NCBI GenBank assembly: GCA_020064725.1
Contig: JAGTWJ010000019.1
Span: forward strand, 558,001 to 622,000
Source of the DNA: Drechslerella dactyloides
Taxonomy: Eukaryota > Ascomycota > Orbiliomycetes > Orbiliales > Orbiliaceae
Reading direction: 5' to 3'
Length of the DNA: 64,000 nucleotides
Under the pieces are notes generated by a model that had not been told where the DNA came from, did not search any database, and saw only the letters and a program-made list of their open reading frames with translations. The position numbers and the translations under genes were made by a program. Shown here piece after piece: positions 44,801 to 55,946 of the stretch (its first letter is position 1; each line of letters opens with the position of its first letter).

Positions 44801-46778
44801 CCAAGATCGTACGCCCATGCGTCCGACCCTATCAGCCAGTCCGCTTCCTTGTAGAAGAGATCTTTGCTGTCGAGTAAGTCTGCGGACAGCGGGCTTCCGT
44901 CTGTCGATAGTCGCGAGACAACGTCATCCGCAAGCTCGTTGTGCTTCTGCCTGGACTTGCTAGCACTGATAAGCCATTTGGCCAGCCAGTCGTTGCTTTC
45001 CGTCGTTGCGAAGCTGCGTGACTCAGCCGCTGCCTCAACCTTCTTCCGAAATCCGTCACGCTTCTCCAGACGCGCCAGCAGCGAGCCAAACCCATACTCA
45101 GGAGTCGACGATATCGTAGCCGGAACGCCCGCGTTCGTGTGTTCGAGAGCGTTGGCGATGTAAAGCGTCTTCCCGAACAGTTGATTCAAGACTTTCATAT
45201 ATGCGTTTTCAGTCTCCGGCTGCGTCAACTCGTATCCAGCGACTGAACTAGCAGGGCCCTCCGATAACCCCACGCTAAGATTCTGGATCGGCTTATCCAG
45301 CTTTAAATTCTGCATGACGCCTCGCAGCGCCAACCGCAGCGTCGGCGGGCTCAGGTAGCCTAGCTGATACCCGACCAGGTCCAGCTCCCGCTTGACCTCG
45401 GGATCCCCACGCACAACCGACAAGAGATCAAGGAACAAAGGTCCCCATTTTGTAGTGCGCTTCTTAATCTGCTCTAGCACCGCGATCTTCTTCACAGTTT
45501 TGGGTATCACATCGAGCAGCTTCTGTCCGTTCCACGGCCTGTAGACCCGCGCTACGATTACCCCGGTCTTAGCGTAGTCCTCGCTTGACGATGCTGATGC
45601 AATCGTCGCCGCGTACAGCTTTGCCTTCGACCCAAATAAGAAGATGGCGTTATCCGCATACGTTGGTCCGTAGTACTCGAACGGACGGTACGGCCGGCCG
45701 GTTACCTGCCGGATGATCTCCAGGCCAGCGGTAAGGTACTTGTATACGTCTTCCGAGTTGACCGGCCGGTACGCCGAGTCGATGTCTTCGGTTGCAGCCG
45801 TTGTATGTGACGGCGCGAGCGAGACAGCATCGCTGGTTCCGTTGACCTGTAGCAGCGAGCCGTTGGTTCTCGATAGCGTAGGCGACCCAGGAGGGCTGCG
45901 AACGCCGTTGGAGGTGCTGTTCGCGCCGCCATTAGCCAGCGGCTGTATCCTCGTCTGCGCCTGCACCCCATCCCCCGCGTATAGATTCGTAGCATCAATC
46001 GTAGACGCCTGGTATGACCGGGCAGCAGCTCTATCCAGCAAGCGATCGAGGATCCGTCGGTCCTCATGTGGTACGGGGTCGTCACGACTATTGTCCGTCT
46101 CGAAAAAGTGGACCACTCCCCGGCCAGACTTGACAGCGACACCATGGGCGACAGCAGCCATGTCCTGGGACTCCTGGACGCTGTCGGAGCGGATGATCGC
46201 GAAGCCAGCCTGCCGAACGGCCGCGATTTCCGAGTAGTCCGGGAAGGACTGCGGTATGAGAGAGACATGTATCGTAATTGGGTAGTTTGCCAGCTTGTGC
46301 AGATGCGGAATGGAGGGGATGAGTGTTGAAGAGACGGTGAGGATTGAGACGAGCTGGCCATTGCGCAGCGGCGCGAAGGCGGGGAGGAAGGGGTCTGCAT
46401 TATGGCGGACGACAGTAATCTACGTAGAGATACGTTTATTAGCACTCAGCAAGCAATATGATGTCAGGGAAGGCAGCAAATACCTCCGGCAGGCCCTCGT
46501 CGTTCCCGCAGATGATACCCGGCGTGGAACTCGTGCTGAGACGGTCCAGCTGCGAGGAGAACGGCGTCTTCTGCTTCAGCGACGGCTGGACGGAGATAAC
46601 GTGGTCGCTACACAGATACGCGATTCGGGCAACTGCTCACTCGGCCGCACGGTTAGCCTGGTGTCGGCCAGCAAGGAACGAGCAAGAAAGCTTCGAAAGT
46701 CGGGCAGGAGGAAGAGGATAAGCAAAGAAGCATACCGGCAGATTCAGCGCTCTCGAGCATCTCTCCGGAGGGAGCCAT
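41820..46778 (-). CDS. MET5: sulfite reductase (NADPH) beta subunit, siroheme hemoprotein
   Basis: This subunit reduces sulfite to sulfide in the sulfur assimilation pathway, with a flavoprotein partner (Met10) supplying electrons. Five exons, 46736-46778, 46484-46632, 43056-46419, 41919-42961 and 41820-41846, join in frame to 1541 aa, near the size of other fungal forms. Order: a transketolase/PFOR-like N-terminal half (GSDAWAYDLGNSGVHHVLA), a flavodoxin-like domain (LTILYASDGGNGENLAHRL, YAVFGLGDSHYWP), a ferredoxin-like half-domain, the TTRQTFQFHG siroheme contact, and the 4Fe-4S/siroheme ligands C1397, C1403, C1442 and C1446 (C-x5-C ... C-x3-C). The last exon is only 27 nt and encodes VAEEDTEE. 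A TATA box precedes the start. All expected ligands are present. Confidence 0.97.
43014..43029 (+). repeat. dispersed 16-bp motif, copy in an intron
   Basis: GTCTGGCTCGCGAGAC matches the consensus at 14 of 16 positions. It lies inside the 94-nt third-to-fourth exon intron of MET5. Confidence 0.55.
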
Positions 46779-47416
46779 TGTGCGACAGCTCGGCAGCCAG
46801 CAGGTGGAGCTGGAGTTCCAGTCGCGATTCGGGTGGTTTAATTAAAGTTTAGATATCAAAGTGGCGGCGTGAATGCCCCGCCGAGATGAACGAGGGACGC
46901 ACACAGCTTTATAAACCGCGATCGTACGGACAAACAGCCGGCGGATACCCGCGAAATAATTATTTTCTGACCGATCGTATGCTCTAAGAATTAGATAACT
47001 GCCGGCCAAGTGCGCCGCTGTCGCATGTCGACATCGCCGTCGGCCATCGAGACCGCGGCCCTGCTGCTGAGGCGGCCGGGGTTGGCATTCGGCGGGCGCT
47101 GATTGGCTGCCTGGAATCACGCAATCCGCAGCCAGCAGCCTGGCCTCGCCGGACCGGTGTCTCGTCATTTCTAATCGTGTCGCTGGCCTCGTGTCGAGTG
47201 CATCGAGAGCTCTTTCGAGCGATGGCGAAATATCATCGCCCGCATCTGTTCCGGTGTATTTATACGGGCCAATGTATAAGCAGCGGACGATATGCATATA
47301 TCCACATGCAGCAGGTGTATCTCGATGCAATCGCGCCTACAACACCAGACTCCACAAAATGCAACGGCTTACAACGACTACAACTTCCCGCGATCGGGCT
47401 CTAAAGAATCTTACGA
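46779..47416. other. MET5 promoter and GT90 3' region
   Basis: This region carries a TATA box for MET5 at 46907 and another TATAAATAC-like sequence near 47260 on the minus strand. No additional gene is visible. Confidence 0.5.
46907..46916 (-). promoter_or_regulatory. TATA box of MET5
   Basis: TTTATAAAG on the minus strand lies about 130 bp upstream of the MET5 start codon, a plausible distance for a short leader. Confidence 0.45.
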
Positions 47417-49060
47417 TCAGGCCGCGGTGTCCTCTTTGTGGAACAGCGAGGCGAACTCCAACAGCAACCGGTACATGTAAATCTCCGCGTCCTCCACTCT
47501 TAGCGCCCGTCTCGCCCACCAGTCGCTCTCTTCCGCGATCCGCCTGCTGATTTCCTCCCCGCGCTCCGTCCTCGCCAGCCATGTCAGCTCCTCGACCAGC
47601 TCCGGCATCCCCAGTTGTACGGGTACATAGTGCACCCAGGGAAATAGCCTGTCATCATGCCACTGCTGGAAGATGGTGCTCTTGAACACTACCGCTTTGC
47701 TTCTCAGCAGGCGATAGAACCTCCCTGACTGTCCGTTGCCATCCATGTCCATCAGATAGCCGTAGTTGTTCTCTTCGCCCTTATCCGCTCTGGAGGTGTC
47801 TCCGAAAGTTTCTTCCTGTTTCCGCCGAACGTCCTCGTCACCAAAGTATATCGTCAGCTTAGCATCGATGAGGCCCTGATGGTCCTGTGATAGGAGTGCC
47901 AGCCGGACGCGGTGGGATTTGAGGATGTTTTGCACATCCAGATGGCCACCCGTCGGACTTCCACGCCAGAAGAGTACTTTCTTTTTGCTATCGAACGGTC
48001 GGACGCCGTCGTTCAATAGGAAGTCCGGGTGGAATGGCGACGCCGATGGCATCAGCAAGTCTTTGAACACGGATAGCTTCTGCATGCTCATAATCGGCAC
48101 CAGCTGCCGGGTCCCCGTGAAAGATACCGGAGCGTTGAGGAAGCCGTGCGTACCCTCATACTCGGGGTGTGCGCATACGTCTAGTGCAGCCTTCGCATCC
48201 GCCATGCTAGTGATGAACCGGCCGAAGTTTCTCCTGCCGCTACCCATTTCCCTACCCTCCCATGCGCACTGCTCGACTATCTTCGGCCACCACGGCACTT
48301 TTGCTGCCTCGAAGAACTCGACGAGGGGTGACGTGTCCTTTTCCTGCGGAATGACGAATGGCTCGTCCCACCCGTTCATCAGGAAGCTCAGATCCGGCAG
48401 CGCCTTCACGAATCCCTTTAAATCCAGCAGCTGCCACAGCGAACCGCCGAAAGTACGCACTGCCCCATTGGTGATGTTCACTTCAGCAATCCTGCCCTTC
48501 GGATCGTGATCCCTCAGCTCATACATTCGCCGCTCGAGCACATGTCGAGGTAGCACGCGGTACGGCGCCAAGCTCTCTTCAATGGTATCATAGTCATCAA
48601 TGACCAGAGACCTCATCCCCTTCGCATAGTCAAACCATCCCTCAAACCCAGGAGGTGGGTCACGCGAATACCGCTTCTTATAGTTTCTCACCGCCTCTTC
48701 ATACGTTTCCGACTGACGGCTCAGAAACGCACGGTACTCGTTGTACGAGTTCAGGAACAGCTCCTCGAACTCTTCAATGCTCCATCTGTCCGGCACCGTC
48801 CAGTTGGCGTGCGGCGCAAAGTGCTCCGACAGCGGATCCGCCTCATTGAGCGCATAACCCGGGATTCGCCAGCGCCTGTGGGACAGCAGCCGGAAGACGT
48901 TCAGATAGCGCAGCCAACCGAGCCGCTGCCGCGGTAATGAAAGCGGTGGCTCTTGAGTACCATCCTCTCTGGCGTTTAGCAAACTGATGAACGTGGCTAT
49001 AACGGAGAACACTGAGAAGCCGACGAGCGCGAGAAAGGTGGTCCGGACAGTTATTCGCAT
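47417..49060 (-). CDS. CAP10-type glycosyltransferase, family GT90
   Basis: This is a single exon of 547 aa. A type II membrane anchor (residues 8-28, TFLALVGFSVFSVIATFISLL) places it in the Golgi or ER membrane with the catalytic domain in the lumen. The C-terminal half carries the CAP10 pattern: KKVLFWRGSPTGGH, YLMDMDGNGQSGRFYRLLRS, VFKSTIFQQWHDDRLFPWVH, and YVPVQLG. Cryptococcal CAP10-family members act in capsule building, with xylosyltransferase activity shown for some; the donor and acceptor here are unknown. The first ATG fits the membrane anchor, so the start is well supported. Confidence 0.9.
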   Translation of the reverse strand: MRITVRTTFLALVGFSVFSVIATFISLLNAREDGTQEPPLSLPRQRLGWLRYLNVFRLLSHRRWRIPGYALNEADPLSEHFAPHANWTVPDRWSIEEFEELFLNSYNEYRAFLSRQSETYEEAVRNYKKRYSRDPPPGFEGWFDYAKGMRSLVIDDYDTIEESLAPYRVLPRHVLERRMYELRDHDPKGRIAEVNITNGAVRTFGGSLWQLLDLKGFVKALPDLSFLMNGWDEPFVIPQEKDTSPLVEFFEAAKVPWWPKIVEQCAWEGREMGSGRRNFGRFITSMADAKAALDVCAHPEYEGTHGFLNAPVSFTGTRQLVPIMSMQKLSVFKDLLMPSASPFHPDFLLNDGVRPFDSKKKVLFWRGSPTGGHLDVQNILKSHRVRLALLSQDHQGLIDAKLTIYFGDEDVRRKQEETFGDTSRADKGEENNYGYLMDMDGNGQSGRFYRLLRSKAVVFKSTIFQQWHDDRLFPWVHYVPVQLGMPELVEELTWLARTERGEEISRRIAEESDWWARRALRVEDAEIYMYRLLLEFASLFHKEDTAA

Positions 49061-49927
49061 AGTTGAGCGAGTTTGAACAAGATAAAATACTTAGCGATGT
49101 ATCGGTCCGTTGATATCGATTTGACGTGGCCAATATGGAGACCCCACGCGCTTCGTTTTCCAGTGACTCGCTCTCGCCTGTGAACTGATGTTACCGACAA
49201 TTACCAGGTAGCCATCAGATGCGGCCAGATGGACGGTACGTGTACATGTTGATGTAATAGTTGCTCGACTTTGCGTGGGTAAATGAGGATACAGTGTGTG
49301 CACATGTGGCAGGCTCGGTCACCACGAGGAATGGTAGCTCGTGGTTGATGCATGATGCGGCGGTAGTTGTAGTCAATTTCGACTCGTGGAGAGCATGGCA
49401 ATCAGCACGATTAGCATGGCTTCTCAACCACGCCGTCGACAACACCACCAGCTCCCAAATACAACATTCTCGCCGTCGTATTCAAATACCCGGCTCAGGA
49501 GACCACAGCTTCACTACCACTATAGCTAACCCCCTCCACCACTATTACATAGAGTGGCTAAGCATAATAACCTTCTCAGATCTATATCATGCTATATCTG
49601 TGTAAAACTCTGAGCAGTTTATTGTACTGCAAAATTGCCATTTTGCACTACTTTCCAAGCCATATTATCTAGAATCCTCGATGGATGACGCACTGTATCT
49701 TACTATTTCACACATATATCTCGCATTCCTCCGCATTATGCAGCTGTGCTGCGATATTGGACAACTTGACCCGTAACCCTCACTTTAAAAGACCGCTCAA
49801 CCCGGTCTTGTCCCCTGTCCCTCACCATTTCCGATCCACCATCCTGCACAGTTTCCTCCGTCCTTCCACTTTCCAAAGCATCCTAGCCTTTCCAAGTCAC
49901 AGCGACTTTTTCAAACAACTATCCAAA
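49061..49927. other. divergent promoter region, no gene seen
   Basis: This separates the GT90 gene from the plus-strand GPI protein gene. Only short frames are seen. Confidence 0.5.
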
Positions 49928-50627
49928 ATGAAGTTGACTATTACTCTCTCCTTCCTGGCTCTCTTCGCCAGCGTCCTTGCTCGTACGTATATATATTATC
50001 CTCCCCTATCATAACACCCCCTTCATAGTATTACCCTCTATACATACACTATGATTCCTCCCCCAACCTATGAAAGGAAATATGGATCATGATCACATAA
50101 AGCCCCACGCATTCAACCGCCATGATGTATCATCTACCACCTATGTCAATGTACATATACTCACACTCTTACTCTACTTCCAGAGGACACCTCCTCCACC
50201 ACGACAACTACCATGTCAACCACTGACACCACCATGGCCACCACCACGGCAACTGACACTGCCTCCATGTCTACCACCGTCACCGGTACCGAGGAGATGA
50301 CGAGCACAATGACGACAACCGGAACTATGACGCAGACATGTGCATGCAGCACTGATGCGACGGAACCGCCTGTTCCTTCACCGTAAGTTTTATCCATCCT
50401 AATCAACTACTCTTTTACTTATTTATACATATACTATATATTCCATCTGTGTAGCGGATGGATGAAAAGTACCTTGTATGGTGCCGGGGTGGCTTATACT
50501 GTATTGTTACTAACGGGATATTTTTTCTGATAGCACGTTCACCGGAGCGGCTGCTGCGCAAAACGTGAACTGGCGCAACTTTGTCGTTGCAATCGGTGGT
50601 CTCGGTGCCGCCCTGGCTGCTTTTTGA
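49928..50627 (+). CDS. small Thr-rich GPI-anchored cell-wall protein
   Basis: Three exons, 49928-49982, 50184-50382 and 50534-50627, join in frame to 115 aa. The signal peptide MKLTITLSFLALFASVLA ends the first exon. The mature part is Thr/Met/Ser-rich, ending in TQTCACSTDATEPPVPSP, with a pair of Cys. The C-terminus AAAAQNVNWRNFVVAIGGLG followed by AALAAF is a GPI attachment signal (small residues, spacer, hydrophobic end). Such proteins are heavily O-mannosylated and anchored in the wall. Neither of the two introns shares its phase with the other, and all joins close in frame. No family name can be given. Confidence 0.82.
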
Positions 50628-52980
50628 TCTTTTAAAGGCCAGACTGACCCTCGCGAGGTAGAATATACCGCGGGCTTTGCGCGCTCTGGTTATATATACC
50701 ACCGCAGCCCGAAGTGAACGCGTGCCTTGACAATCTTGCGAGCTGGAAATGGACCTTAATTACAAATATATATAACTTTACAAGTACCTTAAGGAAATTT
50801 AGAAAAATTAAAAAAACGGAAGGCGTTCGGTGTCTTTGTTTTCGTTTCGTGTATCTAGATTAGAATTCAACCCTTAATTGATAATGTTTAATAATATTAT
50901 CCGGGACATCGGTCCCATATGTGTGACTTGTTATACTTTGTTGATGACCACAAGCCTCGACAAGCCCAAGCTAACATGCATACCCGCTCTATAAACATTT
51001 CCAGAAAAAAAAAGAAAGAAAAGAAAAAGAAGAGGAAGAAAGAAAGGAAGAAAAATAGCGAAGTGTTTGATCACAGACAATCATCGAGGTTGAGCGCCTC
51101 TGCGTTGTTATTAATTCTAGATCACAACGTGCGTCTCTAAAACGCAGTCTTGACACTAGCAAAGCCTGGCAGCGTTGACGTCTAAAACGAGCACAATGGT
51201 CCTCGATATATATGCATACACCAATCCCAGACATGCGCGTGACCACCTCGTCTGGGCTCAACATAGGGTTATGCAGCGAGGAGTGCAAACCGCTCTTATC
51301 GGTATCAAGGCAATCGCTGAATGTTTATGTCCTGGACGGACGCTGGCACGCGTCGTCGGAACTCGGCATTTCTTGGTAAGAACTCAGGGTTCCCCTGTGC
51401 TAACCCTGGGAGGTCTGACAACTCGAGCGCAATTATAACTAACTGCCGTTTTAGATTGATAGAGGCGCGTGGATTTGCCCCCTATTTGTATGGGTATCGC
51501 CTCATAATCCGGATTGTCAATCGCAATCGGGTTCTTGGGCCAACGAGAGCAAGCTTTCTATGGGGCTCTATGCAACGGGGAACCTCATGGCCATGCGCAT
51601 ATGCGCATGCATGCATGCTCACAACACCGAACAATACATGTCGAGCTAGCCTCGAAGCTAATGTCGAGCAACTCCTCGTGCCTGGATCAATGCAAGCTAA
51701 ACTTAAGCTTATCCTCATCACGCTACTGAATAAGCTCGTGCAAGGATGATGGTGGGGAAATATTTGCAGCTCTGAGCTCTGCAGCCATGGCCATGACGAA
51801 TGTTGATATCTGGCTGCCAAACGGTGCAGCGCTTGGGAAATGTGGCCGCGAGCCTCGAGCCAAGCATTTATAGTCGGATGCCAATTTCGACTGTTACACA
51901 CACTCTGCAATCGACTACTTTCCTCAATCGTCGTGCTTCCGAAACACCAAGATTTTGCAATTCCCAACAAAAATTTGGAAATCAGATATCTCGATCCGCC
52001 GGGCAAGTGCAAATGCATCCTTCGAGAAAGTGCCTATCGCGACCTGGTACCTTTGACCGCTAGCCGGCCCAAATATTACTCGCCGGATGCCAATTCTCTG
52101 GCCGATAGCAGCAGGGTTCCCGATACACAAGCCCACCAATTCGCGTCTCGCAACTGCCGGGGGTAGCACACCAGGCCGCCATATCACTGTCTGAATCTGG
52201 GAGCAGATTGGCCGCCTTAACTACCATAGCGAGAAGGGATGGAAACTCGACTCACGCCAAAATACCAATGGCGAGCGCAGGCGCCTGCTGCGGACTTTGG
52301 CCTCCCGGCTTCCTGTTCCTCGGCCCCCTATAAGCTCTGCTATCGAACTTGGCAGCAAACATCCAAGGATGATGCCCGCCTTGCGTCTTTTATACCTGTC
52401 AGGGAGGCCATAGCCGGCGTATGGCTGTCCCAGCCCTCCTTCCCTTCTCGCTGGATCTGACTCTCGTTAACTTGTCTACACTGTCAAATCTGTGCATGTG
52501 CATTCCGAATCGCTCACTAATCTGGCCGACCTCGAATCAGTCGTTCGCTGAATTTTTACTTCTTACAACTACTTAGCTAACTAGCCGGGACCTGGATGTC
52601 CAAGCTGCAGAAACTTTATCATAGAGCCAAGTTACACCAGTTTAATGCATACGTTTGATTGGAAGTTCTAATTTTCGACATCACCTCGCTGTTTTGAGAT
52701 ATCTTACGTCGTACGACTCTGCAGGCTGGTTTACCACGGCGCGCTGCCGTACCTGCTTCTATCGATATAAGGAAGGGGCTGTCGCAGACCTATCGAGCCT
52801 CTAGTTCCGAATCCCAGGTTTGCAGTTACGATACGAGCTTTCTGTCGTCAAACAATAGAGCCCTGCGCTTGCAACGAATACATCCTCGTATTCTTCGCAG
52901 GCGACCGGGTCAGGAACCCCATATCGATCGATATCGATTACGATAAACCTCCATAGGCGCCACATTGACCGCGCATCGAT
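50628..52980. other. intergenic, no convincing gene
   Basis: A purine-rich tract of A and G lies at 51004-51056. A 178-codon frame on the minus strand (51482-52018) and overlapping plus frames have no domain, signal or splice pattern that I can support. A TATA-like CCTATAAG is near 52330 and another near 52775, upstream of the kelch gene. Confidence 0.45.
51004..51056. repeat. purine-rich A/G tract
   Basis: About 53 bases are almost all A and G, made of AAAG- and AAGA-type units, in a non-coding region. Confidence 0.8.
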
Positions 52981-55264
52981 ATGGCCGTCGCCATCACGGG
53001 GAAGAAGGCGCTTGCGCCTCGTGCTGATCCTGATATTTGCGCGCTGGTTGAACAAGGCAGTACGTTTACCTCCCTAGCATCCAGAATCCCTTCCGATACG
53101 AATTAACGACCAGACGCGCTCATTGAACGTTTTTGATATTCGCAGGCACAATCATTGGCGACAAGCTGTACTTTGCTATGGGCACACACACCCTGTCCGA
53201 TGGCAACATACTCATCCGGCGTACGTCCATGCATCTCTAAACACTTCAAATCACTACCTCTGGAGAATCGACAGCTAATGCATGATTATATAAACCTTCA
53301 GAGCGGAAACTATTCTCGATTCCCTTGACGGCTCCCTTCCCCGTGCACTCCTTCATCTCCAGCTCCCTTTACACCTCAATCGACATCCCGCCGGCCAACA
53401 ACTCTCTCGAGTTCCCTTATGATTCCGACACGGGCGTCATCCTACGCACAAACACCACCATCTACTTTTACGAGCCGAACGGCAATAATCACAACGGCAC
53501 CAACGTCTGGACGTATAATGCTGAGACCGCCAAGTTTGCACAAGTCACCATTGGCGGCGGGGAGAATGTGCCGTATCAAATATACCCCGGCGGCTATACA
53601 AACGACCCGGCGACGGGGCGGATGTACTATACGGGCAGCTATCGGAACTCACAGGCGGGGAAGAAGCGGAAACGCGACCTGGAGCCGCGGTGGGATGCAA
53701 GGCCGACGATTGGAGACTCGGCAGCAATGCCGGAAAATGTAAAGCGTGAGCTAGCGCGGCGCGCGCCCACTGTGCCGTGGCTGCAAGTGCTCGACGCCAG
53801 CGAAGGAGATCAAGCTGCGAAATGGCTAGCGGGTGCTGGAAACGGGCCTACTTTGCTGTACGGGGTCTTAACGTATGTGCGGTACGGAAAGAAGGGAGCA
53901 TTGATTGGATTTGGCGGGGTGAATGTAAGTCGAAGCGCTCGAGTGCCGCCTGCTCCATAACATCGTGGTACTGTTCATACAGACAAATGCAGCTTGTGAA
54001 GTTAACAGGAGCGTGGACGAATCTAGCCCGACGACCATTCGCAGTTCAAAGACCCGAACGTCGCAAGTTACCGCTCCATGACTGAAATCTTTGTCTTCGA
54101 TATCGACTCGCAAACTTGGTAGGTACCCAATCCACTTGCTCAGTTACCCTGAGGCCTCACCAGCAGACATCGTTAACGCGATATATGTCGTCATCGCAGG
54201 TACAACGTTACGGCTTCTGGAGGCACTGGGCCAAAAGACATTCCGGACGGTCGACTGAACTTCTGCGCCGGCGTCTCCACCGCTCCCGACGACACCTCCA
54301 TCCAAATTACAATCTACGGCGGCTACAAGCTCTCCAACGCCGCGCCGACAAACAAAGTCCATGTCCTCGTCCTGCCAACTTTCCAATGGCTCGACGTCAC
54401 CCCTGCCGACCAGACCCTTGGCGACGGCGGGGGATACGGCCGGCAGACGCCACGATGCCTCATGTGGAACGACGCGCAGATGATAATCTTGGGCGGAATA
54501 GTGCAGGGGAATCATATAAGCAATCACACCGTGGTAAACACAAAATCGTGTAATGACACACATCCACCGATACTGGTGCTCGATACGACGACGTTTGAGT
54601 GGAAGGACCAATTCAATCCAAACCGGTCGTACAGCCAGCCGATACCGGTGTACGGGCTACTTGGCGGAGAGTACGTAACTGTTCACATATTCCTTTCTTC
54701 CATTGGCTTTATAAGAGGGAGGGTAGTGACTAAGAGGTTGAATATAGCTGGCGCGGTTATAACGCTAAGACAGGCCCAGCCGGCGGCTTCAACGATTCGG
54801 CACTAAATGAAGTCTTCGCGACGAAAGTCGCACGAATAAACCCGCCGACATTCTTCCCCGCGCTTGCAACATCGACACCATCTCCCAAACCAAAAACGGA
54901 CGTCATAGCGGGCGCCGCAGTCGGTGGTGCAATATTATTAGCACTGATTGGGGGACTCTTCTTCTGGTGGTTCCTACGGCGGCGTCGACAAGATCCTCCC
55001 ATTATCCCGCAGGCGGACGGCGCAAGCGATAACGGTCGATTCGAGAAGCCAGAGCTGGACAGCGAACAGTTTAAACCTGAATTGCATGGCGACGATTATA
55101 AACACGAACTCGACGGTTATGATCCGATGAAGATGCCGCCGGAGCTGCCAGGGGAGCATGGCCGGATGGTCCGCGACGGGGTGTACGAGCTTGATTCAGG
55201 GGTGAGAGGGGTGGAGCTGGACTCGGGCTCGCCAGGTTTCGAGCTGCCGGCGAAGGCTATGTGA
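52981..55264 (+). CDS. kelch-repeat single-pass membrane protein
   Basis: Six exons, 52981-53059, 53146-53220, 53302-53924, 54027-54118, 54200-54670 and 54748-55264, join in frame to 618 aa. The N-terminal 450 residues have beta-propeller kelch motifs such as YFAMGTHTLSDG, VWTYNAETAKF, YGGYKLSN, MIILGG and LDTTTFEWKD. One membrane segment (VIAGAAVGGAILLALIGGLF) precedes FWWFLRRRRQDPP, and the cytosolic tail is acidic. Fungal kelch membrane proteins of this layout are surface receptors or polarity factors; the ligand here is unknown. The chosen ATG gives no obvious signal peptide, so an upstream exon may be missing. Frame agreement and YNVTASGG across exon 4/5 support the rest. Confidence 0.75.
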
Positions 55265-55464
55265 ATTAGATGCAGCATACCGCCCTGCATTACTGGAGGA
55301 GTATTTATATCCAATCATCTTGACGAATTTATGCGTGCACGCGACATTTGAAATATACCTTTACCCATTGCTGTCTAGCCTGTAACTATAACCGGAGCTC
55401 TAAATCTGTGTATAATATCTATAATCACATACATTTAGTACATACTGAAGTTCATAGCGAATAA

Positions 55465-55517
55465 GAGAGATGGGAGGCGGTTAACCGAAGAAATGACGTT
55501 CGGTGCCAAACACTTAA
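55465..55517 (+). repeat. left arm of a 53-54 bp inverted repeat
   Basis: This arm is nearly identical, as reverse complement, to 55881-55934: one indel and two transitions over 53-54 bases. It contains the palindrome CGGTTAACCG and ATGACGTT. It starts 200 bp past the kelch stop codon. Confidence 0.85.
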
Positions 55518-55880
55518 ATACTCCCGTTCGACTGCCAATGCTTATGAGGGCATCGCGAGCATATGTCACCCCGCCGGGCTTTGCGGAGATAAAGCGCGGC
55601 GTCCTCGGCAACAGCGCAGGGCTCATCGGCTGGCCGCGGTGATCAGAAACGTTCGGACATTCCCCACAGCGGCGCTCTTTCTGTGCCGGCGCAGCAACCT
55701 GCGCCTGCCAAAAAATTTCCCAATCGCAGGCGGTATGAAAACCCACCCATCTTGCTCGATGACACCAGAAGCAGCCATCATCAATCCACTCTCCATCGCC
55801 CGTCTGCACTCGCTCCAATCATCTCGTCGTACCTTCTTTGCGCATGTGACATGGTCATCTCGTTCCTGCATATGCGACTG

Positions 55881-55934
55881 TTAAGTGTTTGACACCAAAC
55901 GTCATTTCTTTCGGTTAACCGCCTCCCATCTCTC
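55881..55934 (-). repeat. right arm of the inverted repeat, abutting LEU5
   Basis: This is the reverse complement partner of 55465-55517. It ends 12 bases before the LEU5 start codon and therefore lies in the 5' leader or core promoter. The two base differences from the left arm are C-to-T or G-to-A transitions. Confidence 0.85.
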
Positions 55935-55946
55935 CTTTCCGTCGTC

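Larger units (their letters stand above)
55465..55934. mobile_element. possible MITE-like or fold-back element with 53-bp inverted ends
   Basis: A 470-bp segment is bounded by the inverted arms. The inside holds only short frames with no transposase. I see no clear target-site duplication, so this may be a rearrangement rather than an inserted element. The right end is 12 bp from the LEU5 start codon. Confidence 0.4.

Noticed and set aside
51482..52018. 178-codon minus-strand frame
   Set aside because: Overlaps comparable frames on the other strand; no signal, domain or introns; composition not protein-like.
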